From an uncultured Planctomycetaceae bacterium (lineage in GTDB: Bacteria; Planctomycetota; Planctomycetia; Gemmatales; Gemmataceae): a stretch of 64,000 bases of DNA. The DNA lies in the NCBI GenBank assembly GCA_937888715.1, contig CALARU010000312.1, positions 80,074 to 144,073 on the forward strand, in the 5' to 3' direction. Positions within the stretch are counted from its first letter, which is position 1. Each line of letters opens with the position of its first letter. The notes beneath the pieces are model-generated. The model made no database searches. It saw only the letters and a list, made by a program, of their open reading frames with translations, and was not told where the DNA came from. The position numbers and the translations under genes are program-made. Below are positions 44,665-53,113 of this stretch, one piece after another.

Positions 44665-44826
44665 TCGATTTCCTGAAAAATATATCTTAGTAACTGTATT
44701 TTAGCTTAGGGCTGTAACTTCATGAAACAATTTAACGAAATAGTTTCTTCAATTTCTGGGGTTTGATTTTGTCGAGTGTTGTTCAACTTCAACTTCATGT
44801 TGATTACTTGGCTTTATAGTTCCGGT

Positions 44827-45126
44827 TTAGGAAGGCGGGTTTTTGGTGTCATCAAAACGAAATTCTTCATGAATCGGTCTTTCTTCACTTTGTCTGGTTC
44901 GGTCTCGCTGCATTAAAGCATATCTTCGGATTTGGTCATGTTTTTGAAAGGAAAAAGATGACCATAACCTAGCCCCATTCCATCCCGCAAGTAATAAAGC
45001 CAACCACCCAGCATTTAGGGTGCTATCTCCTAATTTAATTCCGGGACTGGGATTGCCCGTAATTGGTTCATAGAGCAAAAGTCCGCATCCGATAAGAATC
45101 CAGGTGGCACCCAAAAAAATATTCAT
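44827..45126 (-). CDS. Small two-TM membrane protein, unknown
   Basis: 99 residues from ATG 45126. Two hydrophobic helices: IFLGATWILIGCGLLLYEP (about 3-21) and LNAGWLALLLAGWNGARLWS (about 37-57). The last ~40 residues are polar and charged (KHDQIRRYALMQRDRTRQSEE). No recognised family. A longer reading from 45201 would put charged residues before the first helix and lacks an SD. It is 162 bp upstream of the lipoprotein-resB-ccsA operon on the same strand and divergent from the RraA-like gene. Confidence 0.65.
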   Translation of the reverse strand: MNIFLGATWILIGCGLLLYEPITGNPSPGIKLGDSTLNAGWLALLLAGWNGARLWSSFSFQKHDQIRRYALMQRDRTRQSEERPIHEEFRFDDTKNPPS

Positions 45127-45270
45127 GAACACAATCTCATTGTACTGTAAATGCAAACAGCTATTCTTATTATCTATCCAAACCCTGAAAGGTACAATCA
45201 AAATTATTTTGTTTGTACTGTAGATGTGTAATAATTGGCCCCTAGATCCCTTTTCCTTGTGGAGATTAAA

Positions 45271-46014
45271 ATGCTGTTTGAAACACTTACCCCAGAGCTA
45301 ATCAGTCTTTTACGCAAATATGACACTCCCACTATTTGTAATGTGGTCGAGTTGCTTGATTTAAGACCCAGATCTTCAGGCTATATGGATAAGCGAATTC
45401 AGGCATGTTTCCCCTCTCTTCCCCCTATGGTTGGTTATGCCAGCACTGCAACATTTAGGTCGGCTGCGCCACCAAGGGGTGGGAATGTGTATGCTGGGCT
45501 TTCTGGGCAACTCGAAGATTTTAAAAAGTTCCCTGGCCCTGCAGTTGTTGTGTTTCAAGATCTTGACGAACCTTCCGCATCTGCAACTTTTGGCGAAGTC
45601 ATGTGCACCACCTATAAAACTTTTGGCGCTGCTGGCTTGATTACCAGCGGAACAGGTCGCGATCTTGATCAGGTTGCTGCAATTGATTTCCCTGTTTTCA
45701 CTTCGGGTACCGCCTGCGCTCACGGCTATTGCCAAATCTTGGATATTGGAGTCGGCGTTCATGTTGGCGGAGTTACTATTTTTCCGGGTGACATTATTCA
45801 TGCCGACAGAAATGGTGTAACCACCATCCCGCATGGCACCGCATCACTTATTGCCAATGCTTGTGCGGAATACATGGCTGCAGAAGCAGTAATCATGGAT
45901 TATTTGAAAACAAACAAGCCCACGGTGGCAGGTTTTACTGCTGCAAGGGAAGAATGCAAGAAGCGAATTGATGCGTTGGGGGCAAGATTAACTGCGATGG
46001 TTTCGAAGAAGTAA
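45271..46014 (+). CDS. RraA-like / 4-hydroxy-4-methyl-2-oxoglutarate aldolase-type protein
   Basis: 247 residues from ATG 45271, with GGAG 6 nt before; an in-frame TTG at 45235 is rejected. Family features: LLRKYDTPTICNVVELL at the start, GEVMCTTYKTFGAAGLITSG, GRDLDQV and the metal/substrate region PGDIIHADRNGVTTIP. Members are either class II aldolases acting on HMG-type acids or RNase E inhibitors; no activity can be assigned. The C-terminal helical tail (REECKKRIDALGARLTAMV) is usual. It is convergent with the protease gene, whose stop lies one base away. Confidence 0.88.
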   Translation: MLFETLTPELISLLRKYDTPTICNVVELLDLRPRSSGYMDKRIQACFPSLPPMVGYASTATFRSAAPPRGGNVYAGLSGQLEDFKKFPGPAVVVFQDLDEPSASATFGEVMCTTYKTFGAAGLITSGTGRDLDQVAAIDFPVFTSGTACAHGYCQILDIGVGVHVGGVTIFPGDIIHADRNGVTTIPHGTASLIANACAEYMAAEAVIMDYLKTNKPTVAGFTAAREECKKRIDALGARLTAMVSKK

Positions 46015-46015
46015 G

Positions 46016-48403
46016 TTATTTCCCGAGGAAAGCGATCGAAACAAAAGTCGGCTTGTCGGTTGGGTTAAAAACAATCAAGGAGAGCATTCCGGGCTCTTTG
46101 TTTCGGAATGAAATGGAGGGCGCATCGCCTACATCATCTTCAAGTGCAAGTTGTTCATTGTTTTTATCCGTAACAGCAAGGTCGATGTCTTCGGAACCAA
46201 CGCTACCCGAGGTGATAGCTAGGAGAGTGCTTTTACCGGAATCAAATTCGATGACTCTTGAACCCCCCGGCCCAAGGTTAAAAGATTGAGAGCTTTTCGC
46301 CTGGGCTCCATTGAGAAACTTGTACCCTTTTTCAGTAAGTATGGCGATTGCAGGGGTCATTTTTTTAGTGGCAGCGGCTTGATCATTTTGATTTGCATCA
46401 TCGTTTTGATTCATTGCAAGGTTGTCATGATTTCTTTCAAGTAATTCATAAACATGAGAAATTTCGAGAGAAAAGTTCAACGCTTCGAGTGCAATACCCA
46501 TCTTATCTGCGCTTTTTCTGATGATAAAAGTGTTGACTCCAACCACTCTGCCAAAATCATCGAAAAGCGGCCCACCGCTATTGCCCGGATTTAATGGCAC
46601 AGTTACCTGCAAAAACATTGAATTCATCATTTTTCTTCCCACCGCAGAAATAATGCCATTACTTAGGGTGCGGGTTAGAATTTTATTTCCCCCACCTGGA
46701 TGCCCGATCGCAAAAACATTTTCCCCCACCTGAGGAGTGTGCTTTTTAGGGGGAAGTGGAACAGGCTTGATAGATTGTTCTTCAAGCATATTTCGTGCGC
46801 CATGCACATCTATCAACGCAAGGTCTGAAGTCGGGTGAATATCTATGATGCGAGCAATTGTCGGGTTGATATCAAAACTTTTGTCTGCATCATTTTTGTC
46901 GCCAGTAAAGAACTTTACACTCACGCCTTTTTGTTTGGCACCATCAACCACATGCCTGTTGGTGATCACATAATATCGGTTTTTGAAGCTCACAAGAAAG
47001 CCTGATCCGGATCCCACGCCTGGGTTGATGATGAGAGGAACGGAAGGAGCAAGTTTAGAAAAGAGTTCTTGAAGAGGAAGTTTTTGGTCACCTGGAACAG
47101 CCGTACCCAGCATAGTTTTAGTTGGTTCAGAAGGGTTTTTGACGATCAATGTAGCAGCAGCGTTGGGGGAATCATTAAAGATGGGCGACAACCAGATGGT
47201 TCTGTTGCCATTCGTAGCAAAGGTTTTTAAAGCAGGCCAGAAATTGGCTTCAAGTTTGCCATCGGTTCGGAACGAAAAAATTGAATCACCCGAGGTTGCG
47301 TCTTTTCTTCCTATTGCTTTACACAAGGATTGGAACGAGGATGAAAAGCGAGCATTATCATTTTCATCATACCCAATTTTTTCGTCAAATAAGGATCCAT
47401 AAAGCTTAAGTTTTATCGATTGATTGGAGATTTTTTCAGCCTCGATCCCATTGCTTGACAAGGGCTTTTCCTTTAATGCTTTTAATAAAGTAACAGCTTC
47501 GGGATTTCCCTTTAAAGGGGCTTTTCCTTGCTCCTGCCATATCTTTAACAAATATCCGAAATCGCTTAACGATTCATAGGTAAGCCAGTCGAGTACCATA
47601 TTTTCAGGGGGTTGGTCTTCTGGGATGATTTTTTTAAATTCTTCTAATGCATCAAGAGGCAATTCCTTCAAAAGTTCTGCAGCTTTTTTTAGTAATCCCT
47701 GCCCACGCCTTTCGTATAAAAACAGCCTGATTTTTTCCTCTGCGGGTTCTTTCGCAAAGGTTCCCAAATCTGCCAAGGCTGTGTTCGCTTCATTGCTACT
47801 TAGCAAGGCAACTGTTTTTTTGAGGACTTCGTCTTTTAACTCCCATACTTTTTGTCTGTGAACTAAAGATGCATTTGCGACTTTTTCCTTGTTCGCTGGC
47901 TTTGCTTTTTTTACCTCTTCACCTTTGACGACATTAGCTAGGATTTCTTTTTTTTCATTGGGTGAAGGTGTTTCATTTTTTAACCCGAATAAAAATATCA
48001 TCGATCCAGACAGCAACAGTAAAAACAATCCAAATATTAGGCCAAAAATTGCAATGATCGGAACCGTGCGCGATGGCGCATTTGTGTTGGTTAAAGTTGA
48101 AGTTGGAATTTGTGGCGGGGTAAGCGAAGTTGGAATTTTGTTAGTTGATGCTGATTGAGGCAGTGCAGGCGGCGCAATATAAGAAGCATGAGTTCCAGAA
48201 CCTTGGCCGGGGGGTGGTTGAATTAAACCGGGCTTTGATGCTGTGTTCGTTATTCTTTTTAAATCAACCCAATCTGAATTTCCCACTAAGCAAACTTTGG
48301 CCCGTGGCGACACGCCGCTATTCTTTGCCAACTCTTCCAAATGGGATAAAGAGAAGGGGCCTTTGGTTTGTTGCCCGGGTTCACTGAGCCAGTATTGCTG
48401 CAT
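46016..48403 (-). CDS. GYF_2 domain - transmembrane - trypsin-like (DegP/HtrA-type) serine protease
   Basis: 795 residues from ATG 48403; the frame continues upstream, but MQQYWLSEPGQQTKGPFSL is the expected start of a GYF_2 domain (1-60). Then a Pro/Thr linker, one TM helix (~113-140: IIAIFGLIFGLFLLLLSGSM) and a ~300-residue helical region. The trypsin-like domain carries the full triad: His ~483 (ITNRHVVDG), Asp ~525 (TSDLALIDV), Ser ~612 (PGNSGGPL). No PDZ domain is seen; the last ~100 residues form a beta-rich domain. The protease part should face outside and the GYF part inside, a possible signal relay. It is divergent from glpD. Confidence 0.9.
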   Translation of the reverse strand: MQQYWLSEPGQQTKGPFSLSHLEELAKNSGVSPRAKVCLVGNSDWVDLKRITNTASKPGLIQPPPGQGSGTHASYIAPPALPQSASTNKIPTSLTPPQIPTSTLTNTNAPSRTVPIIAIFGLIFGLFLLLLSGSMIFLFGLKNETPSPNEKKEILANVVKGEEVKKAKPANKEKVANASLVHRQKVWELKDEVLKKTVALLSSNEANTALADLGTFAKEPAEEKIRLFLYERRGQGLLKKAAELLKELPLDALEEFKKIIPEDQPPENMVLDWLTYESLSDFGYLLKIWQEQGKAPLKGNPEAVTLLKALKEKPLSSNGIEAEKISNQSIKLKLYGSLFDEKIGYDENDNARFSSSFQSLCKAIGRKDATSGDSIFSFRTDGKLEANFWPALKTFATNGNRTIWLSPIFNDSPNAAATLIVKNPSEPTKTMLGTAVPGDQKLPLQELFSKLAPSVPLIINPGVGSGSGFLVSFKNRYYVITNRHVVDGAKQKGVSVKFFTGDKNDADKSFDINPTIARIIDIHPTSDLALIDVHGARNMLEEQSIKPVPLPPKKHTPQVGENVFAIGHPGGGNKILTRTLSNGIISAVGRKMMNSMFLQVTVPLNPGNSGGPLFDDFGRVVGVNTFIIRKSADKMGIALEALNFSLEISHVYELLERNHDNLAMNQNDDANQNDQAAATKKMTPAIAILTEKGYKFLNGAQAKSSQSFNLGPGGSRVIEFDSGKSTLLAITSGSVGSEDIDLAVTDKNNEQLALEDDVGDAPSISFRNKEPGMLSLIVFNPTDKPTFVSIAFLGK

Positions 48404-48557
48404 TAAGTAGCCTAGGTTTTGTTTACTTAAGGGATGACGTTTACCAATGTCATGGAATTTAAGCAGACTAATCTCTTTACAGCATAACCCATCCCTAGGT
48501 ATGAATCTACCAAGAGTTGGTATTGTTAAATTTATTATCTTGGGCAAAATAACCTTC

Positions 48558-50087
48558 ATGCGAAACGAATTGAATTTAATAGCCAACAGGCAGTTTGACC
48601 TTTTGGTGATTGGCGGAGGAATAACTGGCGCAGGCGTTGCACATGATGCTGCAGCCCGCGGGTTGAAAGTTGCATTGGTCGAAAAAAAAGACTTTGCCTC
48701 GGGAACCTCCGGAATTTCATCCAAGCTGGTTCATGGAGGCTTACGCTACCTCGAGCATGGTCAAATAGGGTTGGTTTATGAATCCTTGCAAGAGCGTGGC
48801 AGATTATTGCGAAACGCACCGCATTTGGTAAAATCATTACCCTTTTTATTGCCTGTTTACGCAGATTCTCGGGTGCCTAGCTGGAAATGGCGCGCAGGCC
48901 TGAAACTATACGACCTACTGGCGGGGTTCGCCAACATTGCGCCCAGTAAAACCATCGCCCCTTTTGACCTTCGAAAGCAAAATATCCCATGGGCTAAATT
49001 CCCGCCACTTTGCCTGCAATACTTTGATGCCCAAATGGATGATTCCAGACTTTGCATCGAAGTTATCGAGGCTGCCAGTCAAAATGGGGCAGCAGTTGCC
49101 AACCATCTTGAAGTAACTGCGTTGGATCTTTTTCCAGGAAGACTTTCTAGAATTCAAATGCGTGATTGCCTGACTGGCGAGCAAATTGAATGCGAATCCA
49201 AAGTGGTGCTGAATGCCACCGGGCCTTGGTCCGACCAAGTCAGAAAACTTGCGGGCGATACAGGCCCGGATCTTGTCAAACCTACCAAGGGTGTTCACAT
49301 CGTCATGAGTGATGTTGGCTTGAATACTGCAATGCTGCTTTTGCACCCCAAAGATGGCAGAGTTTTCTTTATCATTCCTTGGCTTAATCGAACTCTCGTT
49401 GGCACTACGGATACCGAATGGGATGGGCAATTAGGCAAAGTTTCTGCTACTGCAGAGGATATTAATTACCTCGTCGAAGGATTCACTCATTTCTTGAAAC
49501 CTGCTGCAAAACCCGAAGTTATACAGTCCTTTGCAGGGTTGCGACCCTTGTTCAATGCGGAAGCCTCGCCTTCCTCCAGATCCAGAGAGTTTAAGTTGCA
49601 TCTGGGCCCTAGTGGCTTGTTTTCCGCAGTCGGAGGAAAATACACAACCTACCGAGCCATGGCGGAAGAAATCACCAACGCTCTTTGTGGAAAATTAGGT
49701 AATCACAATCGTTGCACTACCATGAATGCCCTTCTTCCGGGTGGATTTGCGATCAAACGAAAAGGGTTTGAAGCCAATGGCACCAAAGAGCTAGGCTGGA
49801 AGTATGGCTTGAATACGATTGATGCAATGCATTTGCTGAATCGTTATGGAAAAAGAGCTGGCCTTGTCGCGCAATATTGTTTGGAAAACAAGATGTTAGC
49901 GGAGAGAATCGATTTCCAATTACCAGACCTCATGTGCGAGTTCGCATTTCACAGGGATTTTGAGATGGCCCGTCTGCCTGATGATTTTCTTTATCAGCGC
50001 ACTAGGTTGGGTTATCTGTTGGATGATCAAGCTTTAGAAAATGCCCGTATCCGAGTTGCACCATTCTGCAATAATTACCAAAACTAG
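48558..50087 (+). CDS. glpD: Aerobic glycerol-3-phosphate dehydrogenase
   Basis: 509 residues from ATG 48558. FAD site VIGGGITGAG (18-27), then VEKKDFASGTSGISSKLVHGGLRYL in shorter pieces, LNATGPWSDQVR, IPWLNRTLVGTTDTEW and the C-terminal PSGLFSAVGGKYTTYRAMAEE. It oxidises glycerol-3-phosphate to DHAP and passes electrons to quinone at the membrane. No clear SD precedes the chosen ATG, and other in-frame starts (48447, 48501) add residues not typical of the family. No glpF or glpK is adjacent. It converges on the PIG-L gene. Confidence 0.95.
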   Translation: MRNELNLIANRQFDLLVIGGGITGAGVAHDAAARGLKVALVEKKDFASGTSGISSKLVHGGLRYLEHGQIGLVYESLQERGRLLRNAPHLVKSLPFLLPVYADSRVPSWKWRAGLKLYDLLAGFANIAPSKTIAPFDLRKQNIPWAKFPPLCLQYFDAQMDDSRLCIEVIEAASQNGAAVANHLEVTALDLFPGRLSRIQMRDCLTGEQIECESKVVLNATGPWSDQVRKLAGDTGPDLVKPTKGVHIVMSDVGLNTAMLLLHPKDGRVFFIIPWLNRTLVGTTDTEWDGQLGKVSATAEDINYLVEGFTHFLKPAAKPEVIQSFAGLRPLFNAEASPSSRSREFKLHLGPSGLFSAVGGKYTTYRAMAEEITNALCGKLGNHNRCTTMNALLPGGFAIKRKGFEANGTKELGWKYGLNTIDAMHLLNRYGKRAGLVAQYCLENKMLAERIDFQLPDLMCEFAFHRDFEMARLPDDFLYQRTRLGYLLDDQALENARIRVAPFCNNYQN

Positions 50088-50106
50088 GTTGTTATGTTTG
50101 CAATCA

Positions 50107-50856
50107 TTATTTAGACCCAAGCAGATTTCCAAGGATATTATCCTGGGGATAGCTATGGCCTAGATGCTGCCTAAACCCTTCTGCAGCCTGCACGCCTATT
50201 TCTTTCCCTTGATGGGCGGCGAAGTTGCGCATCGAAATAAGGTATTGATCCATGCCATGATGTTTTAAAAGCCAATCGCGCTGGCTCGCATGGGCAGCAA
50301 GCATTTGCGCTTTTGTTTCAATGGTTGAGGTGATGTCAATCAGGAATTGAGGCACGACTTTATTACCCATGGGATCTACCCCTTCGATCGGGTCGCAATA
50401 ATAGAGGTGCGGTATGTGAGGGATGGGCTTGATTGTAGGCGAGGCATCAAAATTCGGGATTGGGGCACAAAAAGCAGCGGCCCTAACGATCACGCTTGTT
50501 TGCTCGTGATCCATCATGTAGTCGGATGGGCTATGGGTGAAAATAATAGCGGGATTCACTTCGCGAATGAGACGGGTGACTTTTATAAGTGGTGCAGGAG
50601 AGTAAAAAACAAGCAGGTCTTTTTCTTCGATGCAATGGTATTGCCCTTCAATTATTGAAGCTGCATTTGCGCCTTCTTTTCTTCGTATGCCTGATATCTC
50701 TTCGGGGCCTAGCGTTGCAGACCCGCAATCCCCCGCAGTCATGGTTGCAATGTGTACTTTAAACCCTTTTTCCTTTACCAACCTTGCTAGAGTACCGGCA
50801 CATAAAAACTCTGCATCATCAGGGTGTGCAAGCACACAAAGTATTGTTTTATTCAT
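50107..50856 (-). CDS. PIG-L / LmbE-type zinc deacetylase
   Basis: 249 residues from ATG 50856. The metal motif AHPDDAEF is at 10-17, with further ligands in THSPSDYMMDHEQTS. The family removes acetyl groups from N-acetylglucosamine-type substrates, for example in GPI, mycothiol, bacillithiol or polyketide-linked sugars; the substrate here is unknown. It is the last gene of the ABC-transporter operon, 21 bp after the 730-residue membrane protein gene, so it could act on an exported or lipid-linked sugar. The start lacks a good SD, and coupling to the upstream stop is plausible. Confidence 0.9.
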   Translation of the reverse strand: MNKTILCVLAHPDDAEFLCAGTLARLVKEKGFKVHIATMTAGDCGSATLGPEEISGIRRKEGANAASIIEGQYHCIEEKDLLVFYSPAPLIKVTRLIREVNPAIIFTHSPSDYMMDHEQTSVIVRAAAFCAPIPNFDASPTIKPIPHIPHLYYCDPIEGVDPMGNKVVPQFLIDITSTIETKAQMLAAHASQRDWLLKHHGMDQYLISMRNFAAHQGKEIGVQAAEGFRQHLGHSYPQDNILGNLLGSK

Positions 50857-50877
50857 GGCTTGTTTAACTTGGTGCAA

Positions 50878-53070
50878 TCAAGGCTTGGTTGGCAAGTCTT
50901 TCTTGGGTTCGGTCATTAATGGTGGTTCTGTGGTTACAGTATTTTGAGGCTTCTTCGGAGTCAGGTTTTTCCTGGACATGAAGGTGGAGATCACATGTTC
51001 TTCAATCAAGGGTTTTCCTTGATCATCTTTTTGATCAAATGGCCCAGGAATCAAATCCACATCTTGGAAAGGTCGGGGTGAAATAAGGGAAACAATCGGC
51101 AACCAAGTGGGAATCACACCTGGGAAAAGCCCTGCATGAGATAAAGCAATACCTGCAAATTCAAGCTGCTGCAACCTTTGCAGAATTTGCTGCTTGATCA
51201 ATTGGCCCTCTTCGCGATCGAAGAGGTTTAAGTAACGGAACTGTACTTCGTACGAGCTTTCTTGGGTGGAGGAATCCAGCCCAAATTCAGTCAAAACACG
51301 AAGATCTTTGTCGCCAACCCTTTTGGTGGTGAGAAGCACTTTCTCTTTCCAATCAGAGATGGATTCTTTTTTGCGATAGATTTCGAGAGCAGCTCGAGGG
51401 TTATCATGAAGCCTTTCGGTTTCTGCTTCGAAGAATTGTTTTCTACAGTTCATGGTCGCAGGCTGTGCTTCGGCTCGGGCACGCACATAATGATGCATGA
51501 AATTGCTCATGTTTCTGTAAACATCGAGTTCTTTAAGGAACCAAACCGCTTGGTAGCGATCTTTTTCTTCGGGAGACATTTTGTCTTCGCGCAAAGTTGG
51601 AGGCTGCTCGAATTCACCAATGTTCGCAGCTTTTCTGAACTCAGCAGCAAGCTTTCGCTTTACAGCTTCATCTTCAGCAGATTTGAACATCATATGGTTC
51701 TGCTCTGCGTGATCTTGCCACATGCGGGCTGCATCTTCCCATGCTTTAAGAGACCATTTATCACGGCCATTCCCAACAAGGGCGGGGGCTCCATCACTAA
51801 AATTATCGCCATCGAACCAGCCATAGATTCTCCATCCAGTATCATCAAACCAGCCTTCCTGCTGTAATCTTTCGCCTATATAACTTTGTGCCCGGGCAGG
51901 GTAATTTCTAAAAATTAGCGTTGCTATGTTCTTTGGCTTACGTTGCAGGTTTCTATCCACTATGGGTTGGGTAGAACCAGGCAATACATCTGCCGGAGGT
52001 ATTGGCTCTTGAGAATAAGAATACCAAGCACGCGCATCTGCGAAAGCATCGAAATCATCACCCAAGCGCGATTCATGGGTTAACTCGCCTGGTAAAAATT
52101 CTACTTGTGGCTTCTCAACACGCCTTGGGGCAGGCAGCACTGGGAACCTTTGTTCCACGGGTTTTAACTTGTCCTTCTTGGCTTCCCAAGCATTAGGTGG
52201 TGCAGGCGGGGTATCTTCAAATAAAGATGGTACTACTTGATTATCAGATAGAAACCCGATTACCGCATCGACTGATTCGCATGAAAATTGCCTTGCTTGT
52301 TCATACTTTGTTTCTTTGCGGATACCATCGCGCAACCTGCGAACCAACTGCGGATGATCCTTACAGAAATTATCGAATTCGCGCATCGCCTTTTCGATAC
52401 GGCCCTTCATCGTCTGATTGGTTGGGTTTTCTGCAAGATAGGATGCGAATTCGGCCCATCGCAATTCTTTGCCTTCATCGGTGAATACTCTGAATCGGGA
52501 AGGGTCTCGCTCGCTGGGCGGGATGCAGCTTAGCTGAAATATCGATCGTAAAGTATTGGTTTCATCGCTTTGACAAATCTTGTGCTGGTTGTAAAAACCA
52601 ATGTTGAAACGCAGATCTGGGTGATGCCGGTTTTGCTTTTCACCCTCTGCAAGCAGTTCGATACCACGAGTGATATAAAAGTACTTATCTTTCACTCTGT
52701 CAGATTCCACCGAGACGTTATAAGCAAGATTCCAGCTTTGAAATAACCATGGTGTTATGAAGTAAGGCTGTAATTTAGTTAACGAACGAACCAATAATTC
52801 GAGTTCATTCCACTGGTTCTTCTTTTGTTTATCAATTGCAGAAATCCAAAGCGCACAGGTCGCAAGCCCTCTTGAACCGGTGAGCGTGAGGCGAATTACA
52901 GAACCAGATAGTTCTACATCGCCTCGATTGATTTCCCGGATTGCAAGTTTGCTAGCCTGAGCGTCAATGTTGTAGTGGCGCCAAAACCAGGCGAATGTAA
53001 ACAAAACAATGATAAGTCCGATATAGATGAACTTACGATCTCTTGCCTGTTTTTGAAAAGGACTTGCCAT
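50878..53070 (-). CDS. Unknown single-TM protein of the ABC-transporter operon
   Basis: 730 residues. One TM helix at about 15-31 (YIGLIIVLFTFAWFW), then a large, mostly helical outside part rich in Trp, Arg and Glu (LVRSLTKLQPYFITPWLFQSWNLAYNVS suggests TPR-like helices), a Pro-rich middle (~290-330) and a C-terminal helical region with ESSYEVQFRYLNLFDREEGQL. I recognise no named domain. The start has a good SD (GAGGTG). It lies 43 bp after the permease and 21 bp before the deacetylase, so it probably works with the transporter, perhaps as a periplasmic adaptor. That role is inference. Confidence 0.82.
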   Translation of the reverse strand: MASPFQKQARDRKFIYIGLIIVLFTFAWFWRHYNIDAQASKLAIREINRGDVELSGSVIRLTLTGSRGLATCALWISAIDKQKKNQWNELELLVRSLTKLQPYFITPWLFQSWNLAYNVSVESDRVKDKYFYITRGIELLAEGEKQNRHHPDLRFNIGFYNQHKICQSDETNTLRSIFQLSCIPPSERDPSRFRVFTDEGKELRWAEFASYLAENPTNQTMKGRIEKAMREFDNFCKDHPQLVRRLRDGIRKETKYEQARQFSCESVDAVIGFLSDNQVVPSLFEDTPPAPPNAWEAKKDKLKPVEQRFPVLPAPRRVEKPQVEFLPGELTHESRLGDDFDAFADARAWYSYSQEPIPPADVLPGSTQPIVDRNLQRKPKNIATLIFRNYPARAQSYIGERLQQEGWFDDTGWRIYGWFDGDNFSDGAPALVGNGRDKWSLKAWEDAARMWQDHAEQNHMMFKSAEDEAVKRKLAAEFRKAANIGEFEQPPTLREDKMSPEEKDRYQAVWFLKELDVYRNMSNFMHHYVRARAEAQPATMNCRKQFFEAETERLHDNPRAALEIYRKKESISDWKEKVLLTTKRVGDKDLRVLTEFGLDSSTQESSYEVQFRYLNLFDREEGQLIKQQILQRLQQLEFAGIALSHAGLFPGVIPTWLPIVSLISPRPFQDVDLIPGPFDQKDDQGKPLIEEHVISTFMSRKNLTPKKPQNTVTTEPPLMTEPKKDLPTKP

Positions 53071-53113
53071 GCTACACCTCTAACCTGAAAGAAAAACCAG
53101 GGTATCAATTGAA

